From Lonicera japonica (Eukaryota > Streptophyta > Magnoliopsida > Dipsacales > Caprifoliaceae), in assembly GCA_021464415.1 (NCBI GenBank), contig CM038470.1:31548122-31612121 (forward strand): a DNA stretch of 64,000 nt. The letters are read 5' to 3'. The position numbers and the translations under genes were made by a program. This document shows positions 1 to 12,940 of the stretch, in pieces (position 1 is the stretch's first letter; every line of letters starts with the position of its first letter). The notes under the pieces are model-generated. The model saw nothing but the letters and a program-made list of their open reading frames with translations, did no database searches and had not been told where the DNA came from.

Positions 1-2313
1 CGAGAGTCATAAATTTGAATTTCTCATCCATGTATTCAAAAAAGAATAATTTGTATATATAATGTTATAATGTCTTTTTCATTGCAAAATAAATAAAAAA
101 TGGTAAAGTAGAAGTTACAGTCTTGGACCATCTACGTACGCCAATAATAAATATATGTAGTTAGGCTCGCAAGTACCTTTCAAAACAAGATTGACAATTC
201 ACAAAGAAATGTTTGCATGTGGTCTTTGTCGAAATATATATATATATATATTAAAATTAATTTGAAATTAAAAGATTCAATTAGAAAATAGTGAAACTCG
301 AATCAGGATCAAATGAACTTCGTGTTTCATCGAAACAATTCAACTCACTTATAATATTTTTTATAGGCTAGATATCAGTATTGTCAAAGTATATTTTTAT
401 TTGTCATAGTATAGTACTGCTTCAAGAAATTGTATTAATTGTATACTTCTAATATTATTCATTATTTTTAGCAATAATTATATGTTTTGATAATAATGTC
501 ACCCTGTTTAATTATATACTAACTTCTCATGTATAGCATAAACATAAGTTGCAAATTAATAAAAAAAACTAATATAAAACAATGTTTTCTCTTAAAATAA
601 ATAATTATAAAACAACAGCACCAAATACTTTTCGCGGTTAAAAATTTAATAAAAATCTAAAAGGAAATTGCCGCTAAAATATTAATTGAAAAAAAATCGA
701 ATGAAACATTTTTTTTTATACATATGTTTTCATCCTCCCCTACCTCAAAAGTGAAATTGCGGCGGCTATAGAGAAGGGGTATTCGTTTAAAGAATGTGTC
801 TCTTGCGAAAACCCGGGCCTATGTTATTGGACCATTGCTGCATACCTCAAATGATGCTCATAAATGCATTCTCTTTTTTTTATCACAAATATTTTTTAAT
901 TATTTTAAAATTTTAAATTATTAAATTAAAATTTTATCTATACCACGCTCCCCCTTTACCTCTTTATACAAAGGTTAAAAATAATTAACCTTTAATTAAT
1001 AACTTAATTAACTTAACTTATTAATCCTTAACAATCAACAAAACAAATTCAACACCCCTGATCACCATGCACATGATCAAGCGAGAGAGAACGTACTTTA
1101 TCGCTCCTACCTACATCTCCCGCCAAAAATCATTTTTTCAAGAAGAAATCAAACACAGACAACATTGTTTGAATTTATAAAGTTTCAAGAATCACAGGTA
1201 GTGAGAGAGAGATATAGAAATTTTGTGAAGCTAATGAATGAATGACCAACAATTTATAGATTTTTGTCCTTAATTGTTGTTAGATTGTTATTTGCAACAA
1301 GTTTTTGCTCAAATTTTAGCGTGTAAAAGCAACCAAAATCAAACACACTTGTCAAAAGAAAATCGAGTATATACATAATGAATTTGTCCGTTGCCAAACG
1401 AGTGTCAAAGTATGGAACTCTGCCATAATGGACCGAGTATATCTCTAAAAAAATTCAGGCTGGCATACAGGTTGAGCCTAGGGTATCAACTGGGTCCGCC
1501 GGTCCGCACACTTAGTAACAATATTATCCCTAACTTTAATACATTTAGGCCATAGATGTTGGGTTTTCATCTTAAAAGAACTCGTTATTATGTGATAACA
1601 CTCTACCACTTATATACCCATGTTGAGTTTTACAATTTTTTCTCATGGGATTAATAGTTTGAACCAACCATTCTTAATAAGATGGAGGGGTTGGTAGGGT
1701 GGTCTGATTGTGGTGTAGAGATGAGAGCTTTAAATTTTATTTTATTATTTTTTTAACATTTTAACAATGTTTTAAGTAGAGAGTGGTGGGGTGTTGTGAT
1801 TATGATTAAAAAAAAAAGAAAAAAGTAAATAACTTTCTTCCATTAAAAACCACAACAAAAAGGAAATAGAAAGTTTTTGTTAACAATATATCTTTGTATA
1901 GTTTTTTTCATGTAGTGCATAAATACATGGTTTCAAATGCGATATTTATATAATAAAATGTAAGACGCAATAAAATACAAGTTTGATCATTTATGTTATC
2001 TTTATTCGAACAAACAAAATATTGCACATTATATTTTTGCCCCCTATTAGTTGCATATCTAGCTCTGCTCCTGGACCACACATCCCTTTCTCTTTTTTAA
2101 ATGACATTATATTTGTATAGTTCAACATTATATACATTTTAGCAATAACTTTAAAACAGTTTTTGGGTCACGCTACATTTTTTTTCTTTTCTCTCCTTTT
2201 TTTATTTTTTGGGTGGAGGGTTACGAGCTCACTTCACAATATATTAAAAGCAAAATTAAGTTCTTTAAATATTTTTAAACCATTTTTTTTTTTGGTTTCC
2301 CACGGGGTGTCTG

Positions 2314-2854
2314 TAGGGGTGTGCAAAATAGCCGAAAAATCAAAAGACCGGCCCGAACCGAACGAAAACCAACGGTTTTGTTAATTTGCGGTTCGTTTTC
2401 AGTTTGTTGCTTAAAGAACCGACTACTGTCGGTTCGGTTGGCAGTTCTCGGTCAAGAATACCGGCCAAAAACTGAATCGAACCGAGATATATAAATTAAA
2501 TGAAATAACCCTAGGTTTTTATTTACATACCATTCCTTTTGTTATCTCCTCCTTTTTTTTTCTTGAGTTAAATGGGTTTTGAAATTAAAATTATTCATCT
2601 CTATTACATCTTATGTTGTGATTTATGAAAATAAGGTTTCCATAACAAGTTAAATGGGTTTTGAAAATACAATTCTTCATTTCTTCATCAAAAATCCTCT
2701 TACACTAAAACCGACACAACCGACCTTACCAGAAACCGACTGGTTTCTTTCCTTTTCGGTTCTGTCTCGATTCCTAATTTTAACAAACCAACTTGGTCGG
2801 TTCAATTGCCAGTTAAGTAGCACGGTTCGATTAACCGAACCGTGCACACCCCTA
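2314..2854. mobile_element. hAT-like nonautonomous element with CCGAAC subterminal repeats (copy A)
   Basis: The ends are inverted: TAGGGGTGTGCA at the left and TGCACACCCCTA at the right. Both subterminal regions are crowded with CCGAAC/GGTTCG repeats in both orientations, a common arrangement in plant hAT-derived MITEs. The flanking octamers GGTGTCTG and AGTATTTG agree at 5 of 8 positions, which fits an old 8-bp target duplication. It codes for nothing convincing: the open frames on both strands inside it are by-products of the repeats. Confidence 0.75.
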
Positions 2855-3708
2855 AGTATTTGAGCTAGTTTTTGCGCACCTCGACTAATCCACACTTATA
2901 TTGTGTAACTGTTGCTGACCAAACATTATTTTAATAATGCTAAAAATCGATCTCAAAAATTTCAAATCGATCTCAAATTATTTTAATAACAATCTTAAAA
3001 GATTTCGCTTTAACAAATATTGGATGGTAACTGAATCACGAGAACTCTCGTAGTCTCGTGTTATATTTGTCTACTCTCTAGAGAAATATCTTGAGAATTG
3101 TGCAATTGCATGCCCTTTCCAATCCATATAATTGTGTGTGATTTGTATCAGTTAATTTTAACCTTATGTGCATGGTTGCAGGATCTTTTGCAGGGAACGG
3201 GTGAAAGGGGTTAGGGTTTCGTCATGTCTACTCTCATTCACTTCTGAAACTATTTTTATGTCAAAAGGACATACTGTATATAAAGCCGCCAGCATATTGG
3301 CTGTTATCATAAATAATAGATGCAGAAAAGGCTAAAAAGGTTAAAAAAAATTCATCATTTGTTCTTAAAGTTCGACACGTGGTACACTTACACAGTTGCA
3401 CTTGCACTTTGACCAACAAATTATAAATACATATTTTTATGTTAAATTACAAAATAAGAATTTTTTTTTTCTTTCTTTTATTTTGTGATATAATAACATT
3501 TTAAATTTTAAAAAAATATCAAAGGAAAGTGTGAATACATTTCAATCACTTATTACAATTTAACAAGCAAGTACGAATGAATTTCAATTTCAACCACACA
3601 TCACTTTCTTTCTCACAAATTTTAATGTTTATGTAAATTTCAATTTCTTTTGAGTTACAATTCCTAAAATGTTTCTCGATACATATCATTTTCCATAACA
3701 ACTTTTAT

Positions 3709-3812
3709 ACTCCATCTATTCTAAATTTATAGTCTTATTTTCTTTTTTGGAAAAATTAAAATTTATAGCAATTCCATTGGTCTTTCGGAACATTAATTTG
3801 AGACAAATGGAG
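3709..3812. mobile_element. Short Stowaway-like MITE
   Basis: A fold-back of about 104 bp. The left end ACTCCATCTATTCTAAATTT matches the reverse complement of the right end, which contains AATTTGAGACAAATGGAGT. The 'ACTCCATC...CTAAATT' ends resemble Tc1/Mariner-derived Stowaway elements of plants. A further single end of the same kind is visible at about 3848-3895. The boundaries are approximate. Confidence 0.5.
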
Positions 3813-4015
3813 TAATTCCATTAGACTTTTACTACATTGGTCTTTTGTACTCCATCTGTCTTAAATTAAGATAAAGAATTCTTTTGTACTCCATCTAGCA
3901 AGGAAACTCAAACCGCGACTAATTAAAAAAAATTTCAAAAAGTTCAATTTGGTAGTTTTTGAATCTTCTACTTCAACCTCGCAAAACTTCACTTTCTTTC
4001 TCTTCTTGATTCTTT

Positions 4016-4620
4016 TTTCTATAAATTAGGTAGAAGGGCTTATTACACATTGATTTTTACCAAAAATCCAATGAATAATATTTTTTTGAATGAAGGGTCT
4101 ATTTTTCATTGGTAATTAGTGTAAGAGGCCTATTTTGTTTTATATTTTAAATGAATGTATTTGAATAAATTTAAATATTATTTAATTAATAAAAACATGT
4201 TATATATTACCTAAATTACCCCTCTTTACGAAATTTGCACAAAAAATATGGACTGCAAAGTTCATATTGCAGTAAAATATGAACTGCAAAGTTCATATTG
4301 CAGTGAAATATGGACTACAATATGAACTTTGCACTAAAAATATGGACTGCAATATGAACTTTGCACCAAAAATATCGATGCAAAGTTCACATTGCAGTGA
4401 AATATAGACTACAAAGTTCATATTGCAGCCCATATTTTAATGCATATTGGTATTTTTTTTAGTTTATTTTAAGGGTTTGGATGTCATTTTACAATGAAAA
4501 AAAAAAGACATATGTCATATTATCAATAAAATAAAAAATAGGCCATTTATTTACAAAAAAATTATTCCTTAGCTTTAGTGTGAAAATCTTTCTCTAATAA
4601 GACTTTTTTTTAATTGTCCC
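4016..4620. repeat. Insertion in copy A containing a TGCAAAGTTCATATTGCA tandem/inverted array
   Basis: This stretch is absent from the matching place in copy C (near 23915). Its core, about 4245-4440, repeats a unit containing GCAAAGTTCATATTGCAG several times and also in the opposite orientation (CTGCAATATGAACTTTGC). The array can therefore fold on itself. The outer parts carry GGGCTTATTACACATT on the left and ATAAAAAATAGGCC on the right, possibly worn inverted ends. No coding potential. Confidence 0.5.
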
Positions 4621-5033
4621 TTCTTTTTTATCCCTTCAACAAATTTCAGCTATGACCGATGTCCCACTAGTTGAATTGGCGGAAAGAAAGCTACTTGAAA
4701 AAAAAATGCGATTAAACAGACATATAAGGAAGGAAGATTCAAAATCAAATCTGCTAGAAGTGATATTCACAATCCCATAATTCAAGGGAACTGCGACAGA
4801 TAATTTTGAACTTATAAATGACAATGATTGGTCATAATATTTGCAGCCGTGGAAGGAACCAAAAATATTATTTATCACTATAAATACAAAGTATTTGAAT
4901 TTGTTTTCTTTTAATAAAAAAAAAAGACTTAAATCTCCTTTTGATTAGAAAAGATTTCGGAAATTAAATGATAATTTTTTTATACTGTTATTGTTGTACA
5001 TAATTCTCTCGTACGGATTATAAGAAATTTTTA

Positions 5034-5631
5034 AGACTCATTTGGTTTGAGTTTTAAATTATTTTTAGAATGCTATATTTCATTCTAGAAGGATTCCGAT
5101 ATTTGGTCCGGGTTTTGGGCCGAGAATGCATCATTCCAGGATGGAATATTCTTTTAAAGTTCTCATTCTTAAATGAATATGAATAAAGTATTATTTTAGG
5201 TTTTCTCTTTTGAATTTTCTATTAAGATTTCCTCTTAAGACCAAAATATCCATTTCACTAACTAAAAAAACATTTTTTTATTTATATACATTTTAAAATG
5301 AAAAAAAAAATTATTATTAAAATTGTTCTTTTATTATTAAATAGATACAATGAATTTTCAAAATTCTTAACCATAAAAACTTAAATTTTACCTTTGTAAA
5401 ATTGTTATGAATTATCTTTTAATTTTATAAAATGAAAAATATTTTAGTAATTCACACGTATTTGTTTCATATTCTAGTTTAAACCAAATATCGGAGATAA
5501 TTCAATAATACATAAAAGAAAATTTTTTATCTGAGCCAAACATTGGTAAGACATCCTAGATGCCAAGAAAAAAAGTTTTCCAGGAATTTAAGATATTCAT
5601 TCCATTTCCAAATCTTGAACCAAGCGAGCCC
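5034..5631. mobile_element. PIF/Harbinger-type MITE
   Basis: The left end AGACTCATTTGGTTTGAG matches the reverse complement of the right end (CTTGAACCAAGCGAGCCC). TTA flanks both sides (5031-5033 and 5632-5634), the 3-bp target duplication typical of PIF/Harbinger elements. It is 598 bp long and non-coding. Confidence 0.6.
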
Positions 5632-5639
5632 TTAAATTA

Positions 5640-8600
5640 AAGGTTATCGGCAAGGTTTCCCACTACATTATGCATTAGAATTGTATTTTATTAATTTACA
5701 CATGGTAACCATTTTATTCAACTTCAACTTGTAAAATAAAAGCAACAATTTATTTTATTAGTACAAATGCATAAGCAGGGACGTACACACAAATTTTATT
5801 GAGGAAGTACGAAAATAAAATACCACAATAGTGATTCAACTTTTTAACCATGTATGCAAAAGTAACTACAAATTGTAATAATATGAAAAAAAAAAATACT
5901 ATGTTAAAATAGTCCTTTCTAATTTGTGTTAAAATTCTTTTAAGAATTATCTTCATGAATCTTTACTATTACGAGAACGAAGATAAATGTCAAAAAACAA
6001 AAATAATATTAAAGAAGTTCTATAAATAAATACGTTTGCACCTATTGCAAAAGTAAATATTGGATATCGCATGTACATAAATGTTCATTAATTTACCAAA
6101 AATATTATATAATTACCTTGCTCAAAAAAATATTCATTACGTTAAATATTATAATATAATTACGTGTTGGAGCATCCTTAAAGTTGAAATAGAATTGTTT
6201 GCATATGTTATAACTATTCATTTTGTTTCAAATTAAGAGTGACACTTGAACTTTTCTTTTCGGAATTTTTCAAATTAAAAGTTCTATTTTCTTTTTAAAT
6301 AGTACATAATTAATGGGCGGACAATTGAAAATAAGTTAAAATTTTGAGAACTTATTAATTAAATTGAAATTAGTGTTTTTATAAAAATTATAAATTTTGA
6401 TGTGAGAATTATAATTTGAGGTGAAAAGAATAACGTATTTAACTTATAAATTGATCAAATAATCATATTATTTGTTATAATATTAAATATATAATTTCTT
6501 ATATATATATATATAAATATTTTTTTCCAAAATCCCCGAGTTTGTAACGCCATGTACGAAAATTATTTCGTGTTTATTAATTAAATATTATCACTTATTC
6601 ATGGTAAAGGTGGTCCATGAATTTTATGGTGGTGGGGTGGTCCACGATTTATTGCGGTGATGGTGATGGGGATGGGCCTAGGGGTGGGGGTGGGGGTGGG
6701 GGTGGGCCAAAGATTAGTTTGAGAATGTGGGGAAGAAGTAGAGGTGTAAATGAATGTTCGGAAATCCGATTTCATTCCATATTCGAAATTTAAATTTTTT
6801 GGATATTTGTTTAAATAAATATTTAAAAAAGAGGATTTTAATAGTTTTTTTTAATATCACAAGAAATAGATATAGGTATAGATATGGATGTGGATTATCT
6901 ATATATGTGGATATCCGTTTTATTGGTTATTGGTTTCCGCTATAATTGAAAATATATAATGTATATATACATAATATATTCTCTCACCTTTAAAAAAATC
7001 GGACAAACTTAATCTGGTGTTAATAAGCCAGCCCAATTTATTAAAATATTTTAAAGTAAAAAAAAGGCTTACAAAATAACTAAAAAAACGAAAAGGAAAT
7101 TAAAGATCAAAGTCCTATTTACAACATATATAATTTTACTAGCATGAAAAGTTTGAGATCATATCAAATTTAGATGGTAATGATTTTCAACTTTGATTTG
7201 TCTTTGTATTTATGCTGTGATCATCTTACAATCTAATGTGGATTTTGTTGGGTTATATAGGATAAATAAAATAAATTTATTATTTGAGTTCAAAGTTTAT
7301 CATAAAAAGTTATTCTTTATTTTAACAAGTTTTGCAATACTTCATTTTACTTCTCAAGTTATAACTCGTAAAATATACCATCTTTATTAATAAATCAAAT
7401 ACACAAATATATTTTTAAGATTGAGTTAATTTTTAGATTTACAAAATATAAGAGAACGTATATATATATATAGTTATATAAAAATGGATGGAGATACTAT
7501 CTAAATTCTAGTAGTCCGATAAGATAATGATAAAAATAGTTGAGCATACTATCCGGGTGAATACGAACAAAGATTTGGATAGCATGTTTAGATAAGGTAA
7601 TGGACATCATGGCATACAATATGTGTACCATACGTTTACACCCCTAGCTAGGAAGGACCCACAAACAACACGTAGGACTATTTTTTCTTGTTATTGTTAG
7701 TAATTTTTAAAAAATTAAAGGGGCTAACCTAACTAATACGTATATATGTTCAACTTTGAAAATAATTGTAGGAGCAAAATTATAATTTAAAAAAACTTAA
7801 GGGTCTAAACATGGCTCCACCACTAGATACACTACGTGTAATATATATTTAGTAATTTTTCATTATGAAATATATAATGATATTTGACTTAATGATAAAT
7901 ATATGAGTTGTTCATGTTGAAGATCATGAGGTATTAAATCACAGTATCAACTTATTTCTTAACAATTTTCAACATGAGAAAGGTATTTTAATAATTTTGT
8001 ATACATACAAAAACCTTTTGAACGTGGCCTCAGCTCGGGATAGGGAAAGACCCATATGTTTGAAATTGAATGATAATTTTTAGAGTAAACTATCCTAATA
8101 GCTCTTAAACTAAAAAACCTTCTACTTAGCGCTTAAACTATTGAGCAGTCCAAAACTATTGAGCAGCCCAGTTGGCCCTTCTGTCCAAAATTTCTGTTAA
8201 GTTGGACAAAAAAGGGAATTTATATCATTTTAATTCAAAATTTAATTTAAATAAATATTTTTTAAATTGATCTAATCAAAAAGTGGTTCAGCTTTTTTTA
8301 CGTTGGTTCAAAACTTTTTCATTGATAATTGGATCAAAAAGTTTAGTATTTTTTTAATCCTAACTCAACATTACTAGATCTACTATCACCACCTTCATCA
8401 TCACCATCACCAATATCTTCTTTATCCAATCACCATCATCACCGCTACTTCGTTCACCTATCTCCACAAGCACCTTTCCTCTCACTCCACCATCAGTACC
8501 AACCCCCTCTGTCCCACCCCCACCATCTTAGCCACCTTCACTACCATTACCACCTCAACCCTTTCCCCACCAAAAAAAAAAAAAAACACTTATACAAATA

Positions 8601-8720
8601 TATGTATATATATTTATATCAAGTTAAATGGTATACATACATATATATATATAATAGAGCACATGCACAAGTGATGCGTATACTATTCATATGTGTTTAA
8701 TTTATGGAGTAATATTTAAT
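5640..8720. other. Gene-free AT-rich DNA with a G-rich tract
   Basis: No gene is supported here. Short open frames at 5750-5956, 6754-6945 and 7193-7390 are low-complexity and match nothing I recognise. The notable item is a (GGGGGT)n run at 6681-6706 that could form a G-quadruplex. At about 6230-6300 there are AAATTAAGAGT-like fragments of Stowaway type. CA/TC-rich low-complexity DNA fills about 8385-8580. Confidence 0.5.
6681..6706 (+). repeat. G-rich (GGGGGT)n tract
   Basis: Five G runs of 3 to 5 bases are each separated by a single T. This fits the G3+N1 quadruplex pattern on the plus strand and stands out in AT-rich DNA. Confidence 0.8.
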
Positions 8721-8726
8721 AAAAGA

Positions 8727-8790
8727 GAAAGATGGTTTAGTGGTTAAAAAGCGAGTTAGCTTGTTAAATGTTAGGAGTTCAATCACTGTT
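8727..8790 (+). repeat. Possible tRNA-derived SINE head
   Basis: TGGTTTAGTGG at about 8732 resembles a Pol III A box. GAGTTCAATCAC about 35 bp further on resembles a B box (GGTTCRANNC). The order and spacing fit a tRNA-derived promoter. The sequence does not fold as a complete tRNA, and no 3' CCA-adjacent acceptor pairing is visible, so a SINE fragment is the better reading. Low confidence. Confidence 0.3.
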
Positions 8791-9328
8791 GGTAGCAAAA
8801 TTTATAAGAAAACTGTAGGGATAAAATAGGAATTACAAAAGTTAAAATCAAATCATACCCGCTATTATGCGGAAAAAAAAAAAGGAGGGGGGGTGGGGGG
8901 CGCAACAAAAAAACTGTACGAGTAAAATAAAAATTACAAAAGTTTGACACAACTCTCGGCAATTGAAATCAAAATTTTAAAGTATTAAACCTAAATTATA
9001 ATTAACCCCAAATCATCGATACAAAGATTTAACCCCAAAATCAAATCAAATCCACTATTATCGATGTAAAAAAAAAGGGGGGCTACCACCAGATATCATG
9101 AAAAGGGGAAGTGGACGGAGGTGTATGTATGAGAGAGAAAAGGTGGAGGGTGAAAGAGATGGTGATGTGGTGGTGGACGAGGTGCATGTATATGTAGGAA
9201 TGTATGTATAAGAGAGAAAAGAGGAGGGTGAAAGAGATGGATATGGTGATATGGTGGTGGTGGAGGAGGTGGGAGTGGTCAAGAGGTGTAGGCAGCTGTG
9301 GTGCGGAGATGGTGGTGGCTACTAACTG

Positions 9329-9375
<47 letters not shown>

Positions 9376-9659
9376 CATTTTCTTTTTAAAAAACTCCCTT
9401 CCTTTTTTTTTTCTTTTTGTTTTTTTATATAATAATTTTTTAACAATATCTAATTAAAGTATTTTTTTTAAAAAAAAATTAATTGAAATGACAAAAATAC
9501 TTTCGACTCCATCCAATTTAATAAAAAAATTGGACGGAAGGACTAAAATAACACTCACTAATAATATAAGAGTTAAAGTAAAGTGTTTTTTTAGTTTAAA
9601 TGTCAAAATAATTCCAAAGTAATAATTTCAGGACCATTAAAATAATTTATTATCATTAC
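8791..9659. other. Gene-free DNA with (CT)n microsatellite
   Basis: This stretch holds a purine-rich region (9070-9300) and a (CT)n run at 9332-9371. The open frames on both strands here are translations of these simple repeats. TTTAGTTTAAATGTC near 9590 loosely mirrors CTTAAACTAAAAAA near 8100, so a worn transposon may span about 8090-9640. I do not see a target duplication. Confidence 0.4.
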
Positions 9660-9936
9660 AAAATAAAAAAAATAATAAAATAGAAATTACTCTATTGGAG
9701 TATTGGACCATCCACGTACGCCAATAATAAATATATGCAGTTCGACTCGCAAGTACCTGCCAAAACAAGATTGACAATTCACAAAGAAATGTTTGCATGT
9801 GGTCTCCGTCGAAATTGATATGCATATATATATAGAGAGTGAGAGAGAGAGAGAGAGAGAGAATTTATATATGTTAAAATTAAAAGATTCATAGAAATTA
9901 GTGGGACTCGAATCAGGATCAGATGCACTTTATTTT

Positions 9937-11216
9937 GGGTGAGACTATTTATAACTTTCATTTATCTCACTAACACTCCTTACTTAATTTTGAATAGATC
10001 TACTTTTAAATACTCTTCATATATCTCACAAACATCCCCCTTAATTAACATATTTACTCTAAGGTAAAAAATCTAATCTATTAATTTATCTATGAGTAAT
10101 AAATTAATCATACACTTTAAAACACCACCTTATATCTCACTAACCCCCACCCCCACATAATTTATTCACCCTTCTCCCACAAACCCCATTTACTCTCTCC
10201 ACAAACTCTCTTCCCAAGCAAATCGAGTATTGCATTCAAACTCGGTTCTTTACCATTTTGGCTCCAAAAATCAAAATTTCTACATTAAATTCAAGTGCAA
10301 GCATTATTGGTTGGTAGTTTGAACATTAAGTAAAAGTTTTGAATATAAGAAGAAAGAACTTGGTGATAGTGAAGAAAGAAGAAGGTGGTGATAATGATGA
10401 CATTCCAAAGAATAATAAAACAATTAAAAGAGTTATGTACATGTTTTTGGAGTATTAAGATAGATTAAATCTCTCATATATGATCATACATTTATTTAGA
10501 ATGAAGAAGATGAATAAAACCCACAAAACAGAATACTTTTTATCATCTGTCCAGATTATACTCGGCTCGCATGGGGAGGGTAAGTAGTCATTTACTCTCC
10601 CCACATCAGGAGAGTAAATAGCCTATGTTCTCCTTACATGAGGAGAGTTTAACTTTAAAAAATTTCAGTGGGTTTCCAAGCCAGTCTCCCCACTTTGGAC
10701 GATGTTATTACATTTACTCTCCCCACATAGGGAGAGTAAATGGCAAATGTTCACTCCACATGAGGAGATTTTAACTTTTAAATTTTTCGATGGATTTAAA
10801 AGCCAGTCTCCCCACTTCAGCCGAATTTATTTCATTTACTCTCCCCACATCAGGAGAGATAACCGGAGGGAAACGGAGTGGTCGTGCACCGGAGGGAGAC
10901 AGAGAGGGAGAGGGAGTGGTCGGTCGTACGCGAGTTAATCGTCAGGGTGGTCGTACGTCGGAGGGAGACGCAGAGGGAGAGGGAACGCAGAGGGAGACAG
11001 AGAAGGATATGGTTTTTTTTATTTGAAGTTTTGTTTTGATTACTTAGGTTAAAAATTAATTTTAGTTAAGGTTAATTATATTTTTAATTACATACTTTAT
11101 TTAAATTACTTAAGGTAAATAGGAGGGTGTTAGTGATCAAAAATTTATATTTGGGGGGGTGTTTATGAGATAAGAGGTGTTAGTGAGATAAACGGTGGTC
11201 GTAGATAGTCTCACCC
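9937..11216. mobile_element. Nonautonomous TIR element, Mutator- or hAT-like, with 122-bp internal repeats
   Basis: The ends are inverted: GGGTGAGACTAT at the left and ATAGTCTCACCC at the right. Similarity between them, including TTATCTCACTAACAC, extends about 120 bp inward with gaps. TTTATTTT flanks both sides (9929-9936 and 11217-11224), an 8-bp target duplication. Copy A has the uninterrupted site near 322. Inside, a 122-bp unit beginning CATTTACTCTCC starts at 10589, 10711 and 10833. It is followed by GGAGGGAGAC-type repeats (about 10865-11005) that create spurious open frames. An 8-bp duplication favours hAT; long ends starting GGG favour Mutator-like. Confidence 0.75.
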
Positions 11217-12940
11217 TTTATTTTTCATTGGAACAACTCAACTCAATAGTATTTTTATAAAACATATATATTATTAAAATAATTTTCTATTTGTTATAGT
11301 ATAGTACCGTTTCAAGAAATTATATTAATTGTATACTTTTAGTGTTATATATTATTTTAGCAATAATATATCAAAATTGCTTTCACCCTGTTTAATTATA
11401 TACTACCTTCTCATGTATGGCATAAGCATTAGTCGCAAATTAATAAAAAACTAAAATGTGTGCAAGGGACTAACTCTAACAAAATTTGAGAATTTCTACG
11501 ACTATACTAGTTTTTAGTTATGAAATTTTTATAATTATAAAGATTTGCGCCCCCCCCCCTCCAAAAAAAAATAAAAAAAATTAAGAAAATTAAATATTGC
11601 TCCCTCAAATATAAATAATAAATATTACCTTGTGTATAGCTAAAGTCTTGGTATTTTGTGGCAAAAACTGTAGGAGGAAAAAAAATTCTCTAAAAATAAG
11701 CAATTATAAAATAACAACACCAAATACTTTTCGCCGCTAAATATTTAATAGAGACCTAAAAATAAAAAAAAAATACAGTTAAAATATTAATTGAAAAAAA
11801 AATGTCGAAACGAATTTTTTTATACAAATATTTTCAACCTCCCTCACCTCAAAAAGTGAAATTGTGGCTACAGAGGGAGAGGGGGTATTTTTTGAAAGAA
11901 TGGGTCCCTTGTGAAACTCCAGCCCTATGTTGTGGGGTGCTGATAAATGCATTTTTATTTTTTCGTCACAAATATTTTTTTTATTATTTTTAAATTATTA
12001 AATCAAACATTTATTTTTACCACCCTCCCCTTTTACCCTTTTATACAACGGTTAAAATTAATTAACTAATTAGCTTTTAACAAAATAAATCCAAGTAGCC
12101 AACACCCTTCACTACCCTCCATTCACGTGATCAAGCGAGAGAGAACGTACTCTCTTGCTCCTACCTTCATCCTCCGCCCAAAATCATTTTTTGAAGATGA
12201 AACCAAACATAAACGACATTGTTTGAGTTGATAAATTTTCAAGAATCATGGGTAGTAAAAAAGATGTAGAGATTTTGTGACGCTAATGAATGCATGATCA
12301 ACACTGAACACTCTATAGTTTTTTGTCCTCAATTGTTGTTAGTTTGTTATTTGTGATAAAAAAAATTTGCTCAAATTTCAGCAAGTGTGTAAAAGCAGCC
12401 AAAATTAGACACACTTGTCCAAACAAAATCGCGTATATAAATATCGAACTTGTCTGTTGTCAAACGAGTGCCAACGTATGGAACTCGGCCATAATGGACC
12501 AAGTATATCTCTGAAAAAATCCAGTAAGCTACAGCTCCTTGGATTTTCGGTCATCTAAAATTAGCCGAGTGTGATAGAAAGAAGATTGTCAACATCCACC
12601 AAATGACCTTTATGGGTGCTTGATTTACTTGGGCCGAGTATGACTCGGATATGAGATGAGAGATGGAGTGGTGGAGAGATGGAGAAATGGAGTGGTGAAG
12701 ACATGGAGGGGCTAGTGTGTTTGTGATGGAGAGATGAGAGCTTCGAATTTTATTTTATTTATTTTGTGTCTAACATTTTAATTATTTTTTAAGTAAGGAG
12801 GGTGGAGTGGTGTGTTTATGATTAAAAAAAATTAAGCGGAGGATTTAAATAACAAAGAGTATTTATAAAAAAAATGAGAGTGCATTTATCAGCACCCTAG
12901 TTCAATTGTATTTGTTGAAAGAGATGGTAACCAAGCCTAA

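Larger units (their letters stand above)
85..4815 (+). repeat. Copy A of a large diverged duplicated segment
   Basis: Non-coding segment that recurs, diverged, as copies B and C. Blocks matched by eye: 126-235 with 9708-9812; 400-560 with 11290-11450; 1075-1205 with 12120-12255; 1290-1450 with 12325-12510; 1825-2110 with 15385-15680 and 21905-22070; 3060-3440 with 21510-21880 and 22335-22700; 4620-4815 with 23920-24190. Copy A is interrupted by a hAT-like element (2314-2854) and by about 600 bp at 4016-4620 that copy C lacks. No convincing gene lies in it; the short open frames are AT-rich chance frames. It could be a segmental duplication or three copies of an undescribed large repeat. The start is approximate because the window begins nearby. 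Confidence 0.75.

Noticed and set aside
8727..8790. A functional tRNA gene
   Set aside because: Only A- and B-box-like strings are present; the acceptor and anticodon stems do not pair convincingly.
9058..9389. Three overlapping open frames near the (CT)n run
   Set aside because: They are translations of simple repeats on both strands.
10702..11026. Two 78-residue open frames
   Set aside because: They lie inside the 9937-11216 element and come from its tandem repeats.
12323..12514. Conserved-looking 63-residue frame also partly present in copy A
   Set aside because: The conservation follows from the segment duplication, and the matching region of copy A (1290-1450) does not keep the same open frame.
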